Of a stretch of 26,850 bases of DNA, positions 14,668 to 23,379 are shown piece by piece. The stretch comes from Candidatus Neomicrothrix sp. UBA6944. GTDB taxonomy: Bacteria > Actinomycetota > Acidimicrobiia > Acidimicrobiales > Poriferisodalaceae. Location of the stretch: assembly GCA_002448715.1 (NCBI GenBank), contig DJZU01000091.1, positions 13,229 to 40,078 of the forward strand. The letters run 5' to 3'. The notes under the pieces are model-generated. The model made no database searches. It saw only the letters and a list, made by a program, of their open reading frames with translations, and was not told where the DNA came from. Made by a program: the position numbers and the translations under genes. Every line of letters begins with the position of its first letter. Position 1 is the first letter of the stretch.

Positions 14668-17600
14668 ATGGGCTTCAACAACCGGGCTATGTCATGGCGA
14701 GAACTTGAGCGTCGACTTTCAGATCGCCAAGTAACACCTACAGATGTTTCTTCGAACGGATTTGAAGAAGATGGTGAGTCAGGTAGTAGGACACGCGAAC
14801 TGAATTCTGGGCCGCATAGAGCGCAAACTGTGAGGAAGTCAATTCCTTATGCCGAGTTACATGTGCATTCGCATTTCAGTTTCCTTGATGGTGCCTCAAG
14901 CCCCGAGGAATTGGTTCGGGAGGCTGCGCGACTCGAACTCGAAGCCTTGGCTTTAACAGACCACGGAGGCCTATACGGCGTTGTTCGATTTGCCGAATGC
15001 GCACGAGAAGTTGGAATTCCAACAGTTTTTGGCGCTGAGATCACGATAGATGCTTGGGGGTCTGAAGAGTGCTTGTCTTGTGAGGTAACGCCTAGAAACA
15101 CATCTCGCGTTGGTTCCGTTGATCCGCCAGGCAAACGTCTTGTTGTATTGGCGCGTCACCCCGCTGGGTATGCGTCGCTTTCGGCTCTTTTGGCGCGAAG
15201 TCAAATGGCGGGAGAAAAAAATTCACCACGTCTATCCATGTCCGAATTACTTGATGCAGTGGATTCTCACCGAGGTGATTGGGCAATACTTACTGCGGGT
15301 CGCCGGGGTGTGGTACCTGCTGTGCTTCAGAGAAAAGGTTTAAGGGAAGCAAAAAAAGAACTTTGTCGAGTAGTTGAAGCTGCTGGGAGAGAAAATGTTT
15401 TTGTTGAACTTTGGCGCCATGGTGATCCCTCTGATGATGCTCGAAATGATTACTTGGCTGACCTAGCGGTTGAACAAAAAGTTGGTTTGCTCTGCACAAA
15501 TGCCGTGCATTACGCCACCCCGACTCAACGCCACTTAGCGAGAGCAATGGCAGCAATTCGAAGTCGCCAGTCTCTTGAACAAATGGATGGGTGGCTCCCC
15601 GGTAATGGTTCCGCTCATTTACGGTCAGGAGTTGAACAACAACTTTGGTTTACTCGGTATCCCGGCGTTGTTGAGACTTCTATGGAATTAGGACTTGATT
15701 GCGCTTTTGATCTGTCGCTTGTTGCTCCAAAGCTTCCTCCATATCCGTGCCCCGATGGTTTAGACGAAATGGCGTATCTAAGAAAGATTGCTTATGAAGG
15801 AGCTCGAAATCGCTATGGGATTCAATCTGCTGAAAAAGTTCTCGGGGCTTGGCAACAGATTTATCATGAACTGGACCTCATTCAGCAGCTTGGATTTCCT
15901 GGCTATTTTCTAGTGGTCTGGGACATAGTTTCGTTCTGTCGAAGCCGAGATATTCTCTGTCAAGGTCGGGGCTCAGCTGCTAATTCAGCCGTTTGTTATG
16001 CCCTTGGGATTACAAACGTTGATGCTGTTTCGCTTGGACTTTTGTTTGAGCGATTTCTGTCGCCTGAACGAGATGGACCTCCAGATATTGACCTTGATAT
16101 TGAGAGCGGAAGACGCGAAGAAGTAATCCAATACGTCTTTGACCGGTATGGCAGGGAACACACAGCTCAGGTTGCGAATGTGATTACCTATCGAACTCGA
16201 TCAGCAGTTCGTGATGCTGCTCGGGCGTTGGGTTACGACTCCGGACAACAAGACGCGTGGTCTAAATCTTTTGATCACCATCAGGAAGTTCATTCGCGAC
16301 AAAGAACTGATGATGAAAACCATAAACCGATACCTGCTGATGTTTCGCGGTTGGCGTTAGAAATTGAGCGAGCGCCGCGTCATCTAGGTATTCACTCGGG
16401 GGGGATGGTGATCTGTGATCGTCCCATAGTCGAAGTTTGTCCGGTTGAATGGGCGCGAAAAACCAAAAGGTCTGTGTTGCAGTGGGATAAGGATGATTGT
16501 GCTGCCGTTGGGTTAGTGAAGTTCGATTTGCTTGGATTAGGGATGTTGTCAGCACTACATGCTGCTGTGGATTTGATAGCTCAAACCCACGGAGTGGATG
16601 TTGATCTTGGAGCTTTACCTCAAGAGGAAGAGGTTTATGACATGTTGTGTCGTGCTGACTCGATTGGTGTGTTCCAAGTCGAATCACGGGCACAAATGGC
16701 CACTCTTCCCAGGCTTCGTCCGCGCTGTTTTTACGATTTAGTTGTTGAAGTTGCGCTTATCCGCCCTGGCCCTATCCAAGGTGGCTCTGTGCATCCTTAT
16801 ATTCGTCGTCGCAATGGAGAAGAGACCGTCACGTATCTCCATCCTCTTCTTGAACCAGCTCTTTCCAAAACCCTCGGAATTCCGCTTTTTCAGGAACAGC
16901 TGATGCAAATGGCGATTGATGTAGCGGGTTTCACAGCGGCCGAGGCCGATGAGTTGCGCCAAGCAATGGGTGCTAAGCGCTCTCGAGAACGAATGGAGCG
17001 TCTTCGGTGTCGGCTGTACGAGGGCATGTTGGAACGAGGAATTGAAGGCAAAGTAGCTGACCAGATTTGGGACAAAATGGTTGCTTTCGCTAATTATGGA
17101 TTCCCGGAAAGTCATTCAGTTTCGTTCGCTCACCTTGTTTACGCCTCGTCATGGATTAAGTATCACTATCCGGCGGCTTTTTGTGCTGCGCTACTTAACT
17201 CTCAGCCGATGGGTTTTTACTCGCCACATTCGTTAGCCCAAGACGCAAGACGCCATGGGGTAAAGGTCCTCACTCCGGACCTCAATGCTTCAGCGGATCA
17301 AGCGATACTTGAAGCTTGTGACGAATCGATCAATGGAGTGGCTGTCAGGCTTGGTTTCTCATCTGTTAGAGGTATCGGTGCAGATCTAGCTTTTGAAATT
17401 GCTGCTACCGGGCCGTATAAGGATTTAGAACAATTATCTAGACGCACCGATGCATCTCGTAAACAACTGGAAGCGTTGGCTACGGCAGGAGCTTTCAGTT
17501 GTTTCGGGTTTACACGTCGCGAAGCATTATGGGCAGTGGGCGCAGTTGCCCAATCGCGTTCAGATCGCCTCCGCGGAATCGTGACCGGTGTTTCTGCTCC

Positions 17601-18024
17601 GTCCCTGCCAGGCATGTCATTGCGAGAGGAAGCAGTTTCTGACTTGTGGGCTACTGGCATAGCTCCAAATGGGCATCCGACTCGATTCGTTCGTGAAGTA
17701 CTTAAAAGTAGAGGTGTAGTTACCGCAGCTGACCTCTCAAATTGTGAGCTTCGTAAGGTCAAAGTGGCAGGTGTGGTGACTCACCGCCAACGTCCTGCGA
17801 CAGCATCTGGAACAGTTTTCGTCAATCTTGAAGATGAGACGGGACTCATCAATGTCATTGTTTCAAGCGGTTGCTGGTTACGGTTCCGGTCCATTCTTCG
17901 CTCTCAACCGGCACTTACTGTAACTGGCAGACTCGAACGACATGAAGGAGTCGTAAACGTTATTGCTGAACGAATTGAGACATTAAGTGTTGACTCAACT
18001 ATCGCGAGTCGAGACTTTCGATGA
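14668..18024 (+). CDS. dnaE2: Error-prone DNA polymerase DnaE2
   Basis: An 1118-residue C-family polymerase alpha subunit of the DnaE2 (ImuC) type, which performs damage-induced mutagenic translesion synthesis with ImuA' and ImuB. The PHP domain opens with ELHVHSHFSFLDGAS (63-77), ALTDHGGLYGVVRFAE follows; the palm signature PDIDLDIESGRR (from 472) carries two of the catalytic aspartates. CQGRGSAANSAVCYALG, the tandem HhH region and the OB-fold (VTHRQRPATASGTVFVNLED) are all present, and the protein ends in SRDFR, a typical DnaE2 C-terminus. The ATG at 14668 gives MGFNNRAMSWRELERRL, matching the mycobacterial DnaE2 start, and follows the SOS box directly. Another in-frame start at 14551 would overlap the amidase gene and is rejected. 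The gene converges with its downstream neighbour, 9 nt between stops. Confidence 0.96.
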   Translation: MGFNNRAMSWRELERRLSDRQVTPTDVSSNGFEEDGESGSRTRELNSGPHRAQTVRKSIPYAELHVHSHFSFLDGASSPEELVREAARLELEALALTDHGGLYGVVRFAECAREVGIPTVFGAEITIDAWGSEECLSCEVTPRNTSRVGSVDPPGKRLVVLARHPAGYASLSALLARSQMAGEKNSPRLSMSELLDAVDSHRGDWAILTAGRRGVVPAVLQRKGLREAKKELCRVVEAAGRENVFVELWRHGDPSDDARNDYLADLAVEQKVGLLCTNAVHYATPTQRHLARAMAAIRSRQSLEQMDGWLPGNGSAHLRSGVEQQLWFTRYPGVVETSMELGLDCAFDLSLVAPKLPPYPCPDGLDEMAYLRKIAYEGARNRYGIQSAEKVLGAWQQIYHELDLIQQLGFPGYFLVVWDIVSFCRSRDILCQGRGSAANSAVCYALGITNVDAVSLGLLFERFLSPERDGPPDIDLDIESGRREEVIQYVFDRYGREHTAQVANVITYRTRSAVRDAARALGYDSGQQDAWSKSFDHHQEVHSRQRTDDENHKPIPADVSRLALEIERAPRHLGIHSGGMVICDRPIVEVCPVEWARKTKRSVLQWDKDDCAAVGLVKFDLLGLGMLSALHAAVDLIAQTHGVDVDLGALPQEEEVYDMLCRADSIGVFQVESRAQMATLPRLRPRCFYDLVVEVALIRPGPIQGGSVHPYIRRRNGEETVTYLHPLLEPALSKTLGIPLFQEQLMQMAIDVAGFTAAEADELRQAMGAKRSRERMERLRCRLYEGMLERGIEGKVADQIWDKMVAFANYGFPESHSVSFAHLVYASSWIKYHYPAAFCAALLNSQPMGFYSPHSLAQDARRHGVKVLTPDLNASADQAILEACDESINGVAVRLGFSSVRGIGADLAFEIAATGPYKDLEQLSRRTDASRKQLEALATAGAFSCFGFTRREALWAVGAVAQSRSDRLRGIVTGVSAPSLPGMSLREEAVSDLWATGIAPNGHPTRFVREVLKSRGVVTAADLSNCELRKVKVAGVVTHRQRPATASGTVFVNLEDETGLINVIVSSGCWLRFRSILRSQPALTVTGRLERHEGVVNVIAERIETLSVDSTIASRDFR

Positions 18025-18033
18025 ATAAGATCC

Positions 18034-19104
18034 TCAGCCAAGAGGTCGACCAAACGGACGTTTCTCTTGCCAGCTTTCCATGAACGCTTCCGCCTTGTAA
18101 CACGCCGCCATGAAAGTGCCGTCCTCGTGATCGACAATCTCCTCAAGCAGTCCGTTCACAGTTTCGGTCGTAGAGTCTCGTAAGACGTCATGGCTAGTCT
18201 CCTCCGAAGCCCACCAAGCCAGCATCGGACCTACCCTGGTAAGGAAATCAGGGGCGACCGGAGCGCCGTTCTTTCTCAAAACGGCCAATGCCTTAGATGA
18301 AACAGCAGCTGCGGAAGTGGCGATGATTGGTGTGTCGCTAGAGCTAGTAGCACCCTCGCCGGATATGGCGCCTGGCTTTGAGCCAACAAAAATAGCGTCC
18401 AGATCAGCATTCCAGATCTGCCAGGGTTTCCCCACGGTACCTAACTGCTCAACGCAACTGGCCCCCGATTGCATCCAAGCATCAGCGAGGGTCGCACTAT
18501 CGAAGTCGCCCGACACGCATCCTTTAGCAGTTGAAATTGTGTGGATTTTGCCACCACGATTTTCGACTTCTCTTGCGATCGCAAGACCAATCTGATCGAA
18601 GCCTTCTATTGCTACCTGCCAGTCACTATCGGATTTCTGAAATCGAGAAGCACAGGTCACCGCGCCGACAGCGACCAACTCGTCTTCGAAAGCAACACCT
18701 TCACGATCGCTCTTCGCGATCGGGTTGCGGTTGTCGTAACGGAGCACAGGAGCGAGTAAAGCGTTATCGAGTCGTAGGCCGGGACCAGTAAGCAGTTGTT
18801 GAGATTCGAATTCACTAGCTAACTCTTCGGCAAGGGCGGCGACGGCTCCTTCTGTATCTTCGGGATCGACCTTCAAGCCGATCGTTGCACCGCTTTTGCG
18901 CTGTTCGGTCAAACCAAACACATATGTCTGGTGCCGTACCAACATCTCTGCGTTACCTGGGGCGAGTTTGGCGCCTAAGCGGGTTGGCCCAACGTAGGTT
19001 TCTGCGTTGGGGAGATCGTAAATAACGAAGCCTTGGGTTGATTCCAGTTGCTTAATTTCCACAACTGAATTGTGCCACTTACGCAGCGCTTGGGCACTAA
19101 GCAC
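18034..19104 (-). CDS. Glu/Leu/Phe/Val dehydrogenase-like protein, probably catalytically altered
   Basis: A 356-residue protein with the layout of the amino-acid dehydrogenase family. The N-terminal substrate domain reads YVGPTRLGAKLAPGNAEMLVRHQTYVFGL where active enzymes have a GG-x-R, 'MTyK' and 'GGGK' series; here the first is GPTRLG, the second is HQTYVFG and the third is SGATIGLK, so the usual catalytic and substrate lysines are not in their places. The Rossmann domain is intact in outline (VAIEGFDQIGLAIAREVENRGG, 165-185) and the late segment GAPVAPDFLTRVGPMLAWW (280-298) mirrors the 'PD-x-x-x-N-x-GG' element. Function unknown. GTG at 19104 is chosen: a perfect TTGACA (19134-19139) and CTGACT (19111-19116), 17 bp apart, precede it by 6 nt, and longer forms would overlap the divergent thioesterase gene. 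Confidence 0.72.
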   Translation of the reverse strand: MLSAQALRKWHNSVVEIKQLESTQGFVIYDLPNAETYVGPTRLGAKLAPGNAEMLVRHQTYVFGLTEQRKSGATIGLKVDPEDTEGAVAALAEELASEFESQQLLTGPGLRLDNALLAPVLRYDNRNPIAKSDREGVAFEDELVAVGAVTCASRFQKSDSDWQVAIEGFDQIGLAIAREVENRGGKIHTISTAKGCVSGDFDSATLADAWMQSGASCVEQLGTVGKPWQIWNADLDAIFVGSKPGAISGEGATSSSDTPIIATSAAAVSSKALAVLRKNGAPVAPDFLTRVGPMLAWWASEETSHDVLRDSTTETVNGLLEEIVDHEDGTFMAACYKAEAFMESWQEKRPFGRPLG

Positions 19105-19110
19105 CCCTAA

Positions 19111-19139
19111 AGTCAGGATGTTCGGGTAGCTGCTGTCAA
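19111..19139 (-). promoter_or_regulatory. Candidate promoter of the dehydrogenase-like gene
   Basis: On the minus strand, TTGACA (19134-19139), 17-bp spacer, CTGACT (19111-19116), then 6 nt to the GTG at 19104. The perfect -35 may compensate for the weak -10. Confidence 0.45.
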
Positions 19140-19165
19140 CTAAACCTCCCTGTAAGAGAGATTCA

Positions 19166-20014
19166 ATGCGATTTTCTGAAGCAATGGAGATGCAAGAAAG
19201 AGAACCGGGTCGGCTAGTCGCCAATTTTGATCGTTCCTGGTGGGTCGTGAATGGTCCCAACGGAGGGGTTATTGGTGCGTTGATGGTGAGAGCAGCTCAG
19301 TACTACTTGGCTCAGGACCGTTGCGTTCGGACCGTAACTACTCACTTCGTGTCTGCCCCTAAGGAAGGTCCGGTTACCCTCGAAGTAACGGTTGAACGAC
19401 AAGGAAAAATAGCCGGCTTCGCTTCAGTGCGAATGGTTCAGGACGACCGTCTGATAGCGACTTCGTTAGTCGCCGTTGCGGCCGTGGACCGAGTGGCGCA
19501 CCACTGGGAACAGCGAAACTTTCCGAAACTCCCAACACTGGAAAACTGTTGGCTCATGAAAACCACTCCACCGTTGGTTCCCTTGCACAGCCGATGGGAC
19601 CGACGTTGGGGTTTGGGAGTTCCCGGAGTGCCAGAAACTTCGACAGTTGCTGGTGGATACGAAGCTGGGGGGTGGATTCGACTCTCCGAGCCCGAGCCTT
19701 ACGATGAGGCTCTACTCGCGGCCATGGCAGACGCGTGGGTTCCAGCAATTATGGCCCACACCGATTTTGCTGTTCACGCACCAACTCTTGAGTTAACGGT
19801 GCAGTTTCGCGCCGATCCCAGGGAACTTGATATGACTGCAGAGACATACTGCGCTGCAGTTTTCCGGCAACTCTCGGGCCGCGAAGGATTTATCGACGAA
19901 ACGGGCGAGATATGGTCGCCTGACGGACAACTTTTAGTTCTTTCGCGTCAGCTAGCGGTGCTGCTTCCCAGGGATGATGACATGGTTGGTAAGTGGGAAT
20001 TTGTTGGTCCCTAG
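19166..20014 (+). CDS. Acyl-CoA thioesterase family protein (double hotdog)
   Basis: A 282-residue protein of the TesB-like / 4HBT_3 thioesterase family, which hydrolyses acyl-CoA to free acid and CoA. Features: the opening WWVVNGPNGGVIGALMVRAAQ (the 'GG' helix of the first hotdog), VTTHFVSAPKEGPVTLEVTVERQGK with the VSVAA-like strand of the first fold, and a second hotdog from about residue 145 with AHTDFAVHAPTLELTVQFR and DETGEIWSPDGQLLVLSRQLAVLL, the standard C-terminus. Length fits the family. The ATG at 19166 follows GAGAG by about 5 nt; a second ATG at 19184 is possible. Divergent from the dehydrogenase-like gene with 61 nt between starts. Substrate chain length is not predictable. Confidence 0.88.
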   Translation: MRFSEAMEMQEREPGRLVANFDRSWWVVNGPNGGVIGALMVRAAQYYLAQDRCVRTVTTHFVSAPKEGPVTLEVTVERQGKIAGFASVRMVQDDRLIATSLVAVAAVDRVAHHWEQRNFPKLPTLENCWLMKTTPPLVPLHSRWDRRWGLGVPGVPETSTVAGGYEAGGWIRLSEPEPYDEALLAAMADAWVPAIMAHTDFAVHAPTLELTVQFRADPRELDMTAETYCAAVFRQLSGREGFIDETGEIWSPDGQLLVLSRQLAVLLPRDDDMVGKWEFVGP

Positions 20015-20034
20015 TCTCATGAACATTCCTGAGT

Positions 20035-20040
20035 TAACGT
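20035..20040 (+). promoter_or_regulatory. -10 box of the TlpA-like gene (leaderless)
   Basis: TAACGT followed by 7 nt and the GTG at 20048; the next codon is ATG, so either could be used. Confidence 0.4.
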
Positions 20041-20047
20041 CAAAGTT

Positions 20048-20656
20048 GTGATGCGCTGGCTTCTACCTGCATTGATAGTACCTATGTTGATTGCTGGAGC
20101 ATGTCGTGGTGACTCAGAGCAGGCGCCGCTTACGCAAGCGCAAGACGTGGTTACCGAATCTTCGGTTGAGGGTAGGGCGTTGGCCTCTTTCGAAACGACC
20201 GAAAATGATTCTGCGGTCGGAAAGTTGGCTCCCATCGCCACGGGTTTAGATCTACTAACGAACGAATTAGTTCGTGTGGCGCCGCAAGGTCGGCCTCTTG
20301 TAGTGGCGTTTTTTGCTCACTGGTGTCCTCACTGCCAAACAGAAGTAGCCGCACTTACAGAGTGGCTGTTGGCAAATCAATTGCCGTCAAACGTTGATCT
20401 GATTGCTATTTCGACGTTTGAAGCTCCGGAACGTGGAAACCATCCTCCTGCTAGATGGCTCAAGGATGAGGGATGGAAGCACCCCGTAATTGCGGATTCG
20501 AGCTCCCTGGCGCTTTCAGATGCCTTCGGTGCAATGTCAGTCCCTTACTTCGTGTTTATTGAGGCTGACGGGACAGTTGCTTTTCGCATCAGCGGAAATC
20601 TAGGTCCGCGTGAACTCTCGGCAGCTATGAAACGTCTAGCCGGTACCGCTATCTGA
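20048..20656 (+). CDS. TlpA-like thioredoxin-fold lipoprotein
   Basis: A 202-residue exported redox protein. The N-terminus is a signal peptide ending in a lipobox-like LIAGAC (C19), so it is probably a lipid-anchored protein on the outer side of the membrane, although the -3 residue is not the usual Leu. The thioredoxin active site is AFFAHWCPHCQTEV (C93-P-H-C96), and the conserved cis-proline is in SVPYFVFIEADG. This is the TlpA/ResA type that reduces apocytochromes or resolves disulfides outside the cytoplasm; the actual partner is unknown. GTG start supported by the TAnnnT box 7 nt upstream. It follows the thioesterase on the same strand but appears to have its own promoter. Confidence 0.9.
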   Translation: MMRWLLPALIVPMLIAGACRGDSEQAPLTQAQDVVTESSVEGRALASFETTENDSAVGKLAPIATGLDLLTNELVRVAPQGRPLVVAFFAHWCPHCQTEVAALTEWLLANQLPSNVDLIAISTFEAPERGNHPPARWLKDEGWKHPVIADSSSLALSDAFGAMSVPYFVFIEADGTVAFRISGNLGPRELSAAMKRLAGTAI

Positions 20657-20720
20657 CGGATTCGAGGGTTAATGGAAAAGGAGACCCGCTGAGGGGCGAT
20701 CCAGGTGCCACCCTAGAGCC

Positions 20721-22007
20721 ATGCGTCTTCTTCCTACTTCACCGCGGCTGCAAAGTCGTGACCGTAGGAAAGAGTCGCGTTTTCGAGTTCGGCGGCCCAC
20801 CAGGGTCCGCGACTTACTTGGCCCCGACAGGATTGGCGTAAGACAAAGTTTGGTTGCGTTGGGCTTCAGCAGCCTCACAGCGGTTGTTGCTGGAGGATTC
20901 TTAGCAGCCATGACCGGAACCCTTGAACGGTATCCGGGCCTTCTTGTTTTAGTGCCAGCAGCGATCGGGATGCGCGGAAATATCTTCGGGGCGTTGGGGA
21001 GTCGATTAGCGACTTCCATTCATGCTGGAACTTTCCGGATGTCTCGACGACCAGAGACGTTGGTCATGCAGAATGTTTTTGCCTCAGGAGTCTTGTCGCT
21101 AATTACGGCAGTGGCTCTAGCGGTGCTGACAAAAATTCTGTCTCCGATCTTTGGACTCGAGTCGGTTGTCGCTATCACTGACCTACTGGTGCTGTCGGCG
21201 GTCGGCGCTTTGCTTTCATACGTTGTGTTGATCGCGGTTACCCTCGCCTTGGCTGCTCGATCTGCAGAACGTGGATGGGATCTAGACGACGTCAACGCCC
21301 CGTTGGTGTCTGCGGTAGGCGATGTAGTAACGCTGCCTGCGCTACTAGTGGCTAGTTTGCTCTTGGAAATTACTGTCTTACCAAAGATGTTCGCGGTCAT
21401 TTTGATTTTATTGACTGGCATAAGTCTTTGGTGGGGACGACGTACCACGTTGATGGTCATGCGACAGGTGCTACGCGAATCTTTGCCCATCCTTCTCACC
21501 ACCGGAATTCTGTTGGTGATTGCTGGGGTAGTAATAGAGCACGAGTTGTCGGCTTTTGTTGCAAATCGAGCAATGTTTATTTTGGTTCCGGCTTGCCTTG
21601 CCACGGCGGGGGCAATTGGGGGGATTTTGTCGGGTCGGCTTTCCTCTAAATTTCATCTCGGATTGATTGAACCAACAGTGATCCCTGGTCGGCTGGCGCG
21701 CCGGGACCTGATAGCGGGTCTGGTGTTTGCACTGCCGGTACTAATTCTGAACGGTCTATTAGCCCAAACGGCGAGTCTGATTTTTGGATTTCAGTCGCCG
21801 GGCATGGTCTCTCTCGTGTGGATGTCAACGATTGGTGGATCGATAGCAACATTGATCGCCGGAGGTATTGGCTATTACGGCACGGCTATAGCTGTGCGAG
21901 CTGGAGTTGATCCCGACACCTACGGAATGCCACTTGTAACGAGTTCTGTCGACCTTGGTGGGGCGGCAGCTCTGGTACTTACGATCGGTTGGATGGGCTT
22001 GTCATGA
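20721..22007 (+). CDS. MgtE-like divalent cation transporter (two MgtE membrane domains)
   Basis: A 428-residue integral membrane protein. Two copies of the MgtE/SLC41 membrane domain are seen: the first (about 40-215) holds VPAAIGMRGNIFGALGSRL (79-95), the signature of the family, and the second (about 245-420) holds a degenerate repeat, CLATAGAIGGILSGRLSS. About ten hydrophobic helices are visible. The cytosolic N-domain and CBS domains of true MgtE are missing; only about 40 basic residues precede the first helix. MgtE channels and SLC41 carriers move Mg2+ and related ions. The next gene codes a PhoU/TrkA_C protein that may supply regulation in place of CBS domains. The ATG at 20721 has no strong ribosome site. 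Confidence 0.82.
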   Translation: MRLLPTSPRLQSRDRRKESRFRVRRPTRVRDLLGPDRIGVRQSLVALGFSSLTAVVAGGFLAAMTGTLERYPGLLVLVPAAIGMRGNIFGALGSRLATSIHAGTFRMSRRPETLVMQNVFASGVLSLITAVALAVLTKILSPIFGLESVVAITDLLVLSAVGALLSYVVLIAVTLALAARSAERGWDLDDVNAPLVSAVGDVVTLPALLVASLLLEITVLPKMFAVILILLTGISLWWGRRTTLMVMRQVLRESLPILLTTGILLVIAGVVIEHELSAFVANRAMFILVPACLATAGAIGGILSGRLSSKFHLGLIEPTVIPGRLARRDLIAGLVFALPVLILNGLLAQTASLIFGFQSPGMVSLVWMSTIGGSIATLIAGGIGYYGTAIAVRAGVDPDTYGMPLVTSSVDLGGAAALVLTIGWMGLS

Positions 22008-22103
22008 AGATCCAGCGATGGTTACCGGGAGGCAGCCTTCGAGTCCACGAATTTAATTTTGTACACCCACTATGTTCCTATTGCCTAGCCTGTGAGACAC
22101 ACC

Positions 22104-23327
22104 ATGGATGACAAACCAAGGAATTTGAAGACCTTGCTAGCCGAGTCGAAAGACGCCTCGGAGCTTATGGTCGATCTTGCCTACGCGGCCTTATATTTCG
22201 ATGACGAGGGGATGGCCGAAGCTGTTCTTGGTTTAGAAGAAGAGATGTCTGACCTCGTTCATGAGATGCGATCTCTAGCCATGCTTGCAGTTCGTCATCC
22301 CCGTGAAGTCGATGGAATGAGTTCGGTCTTGCAGGTTGTCTCTTCGATCGAACAAATAGCTAACGCTGCGGTCGATATATCCAAGATTGTGCTTCGTAAC
22401 ATTGGCATTCCTCGGGCATTGGTGGTTGATCTAGCGCAGGCCGCTGAGGTATCGCACCGTCTAGTTGTGGCTGACGGTAGCCATCTGGCCAACCGTCCTC
22501 TTTCCGATATGGAGTTACCGGTAGTTGTTGGTATGCGCGTGGTTGCTATTCAACGAGGTAGACGTTGGCTTACTGATATTGGTGGGGACGACATCGTTGA
22601 GGCTGGCGACGCCTTGTTTATGAGAGGTGAACCGGCTGGGATTGTTCGGCTCCGAGAGCTTGCCGCCGCTCCGCCGTGGTTACCGCCAGTTGTCGAAACG
22701 TCAAGCCTGTTAACTGACCTTGATAGAGCCGTTGACACGCTGGTCGAGATGAAAAATATTTCTGAAACAGCTATTGGTTTGGCGTATTCCGCGTTGGTTC
22801 TGCAGGACCTTTCGTTAGCTAGAGAGGTACGAGCGCTCGAAGAGCGTTTGGACGCGATGAAGGTGTCATTGCAGACTTGGGTACTTCGAGCGGCTGCTGA
22901 CGACGTTGATCCTTCAGAATTGCGCGGTTTACTTCACTTAGCTGAAGCTGCGGAAGATATTGGCGATCAGGCCCTTCAAATTGTTTCTCTCGTACTTGAT
23001 CAAGAGGACGTTCACCCGGTTTTGGCGCTAGCGCTCGGCGATACCGATGATGTCGTAGTTCAAGTTCCGGTGGCGCCTGGTTCAAGTGCTGATGATGCGA
23101 CTCTCGGTTCGCTTGGGCTGGCTGTTGATCCGGGCTATCACGTTCTTGCTGTCCGTCGCGCTTCTGGGTACATCTATAACCCGAGGAAGACGGTGACGTT
23201 GAGAGCTGGCGATGAACTTCTCGCATCGGGCCCCGAAGAAGGACGGGAACGTCTCGCTTCGCTCTGCGGATATGCAGTTGCCATAGATGAAGAAACGGGC
23301 ATGGTGGAACTTAGTCCGGCTCCCTAA
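22104..23327 (+). CDS. Duplicated PhoU/TrkA_C-domain protein, probable regulatory partner of the MgtE-like transporter
   Basis: A 407-residue cytoplasmic protein built as two copies of one module. Each has a PhoU-like helical part (SELMVDLAYAALYFDDEGMAE near residue 20, and SETAIGLAYSALVLQDLSLAREV in the second half) followed by a TrkA_C-like beta domain (ELPVVVGMRVVAIQRGRRW ... EAGDALFMRG; and DPGYHVLAVRRASGYIYNPR ... AGDELLASGP). TrkA_C domains bind nucleotide-like or ion ligands in potassium and other cation channels; PhoU/TrkA_C fusions accompany cation transporters in archaea and bacteria. Position downstream of the MgtE-like gene, same strand, 96 nt apart, supports that link. Start: ATG 22104, with GTG 22092 as alternative. 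Confidence 0.85.
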   Translation: MDDKPRNLKTLLAESKDASELMVDLAYAALYFDDEGMAEAVLGLEEEMSDLVHEMRSLAMLAVRHPREVDGMSSVLQVVSSIEQIANAAVDISKIVLRNIGIPRALVVDLAQAAEVSHRLVVADGSHLANRPLSDMELPVVVGMRVVAIQRGRRWLTDIGGDDIVEAGDALFMRGEPAGIVRLRELAAAPPWLPPVVETSSLLTDLDRAVDTLVEMKNISETAIGLAYSALVLQDLSLAREVRALEERLDAMKVSLQTWVLRAAADDVDPSELRGLLHLAEAAEDIGDQALQIVSLVLDQEDVHPVLALALGDTDDVVVQVPVAPGSSADDATLGSLGLAVDPGYHVLAVRRASGYIYNPRKTVTLRAGDELLASGPEEGRERLASLCGYAVAIDEETGMVELSPAP

Positions 23328-23366
23328 TTTGAACCTCGAATAACTGTCCTCGCCGGCGGTGATTGC

Positions 23367-23372
23367 TAGTTT
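23367..23372 (+). promoter_or_regulatory. -10 box of mca (leaderless)
   Basis: TAGTTT followed by 7 nt and the ATG at 23380. Confidence 0.45.
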
Positions 23373-23379
23373 TGCTTTG

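Noticed and set aside
19105..19260. Longer N-terminus for the dehydrogenase-like protein, to 19260
   Set aside because: It overlaps the divergent thioesterase start by 95 nt, adds nothing resembling the family, and a better promoter plus GTG start exists at 19104.
20669..21604. Two minus-strand open frames (116 and 194 codons) opposite the MgtE-like gene
   Set aside because: Low-complexity Arg/Ser/Thr/Lys translations, typical antisense shadows of a membrane protein gene.
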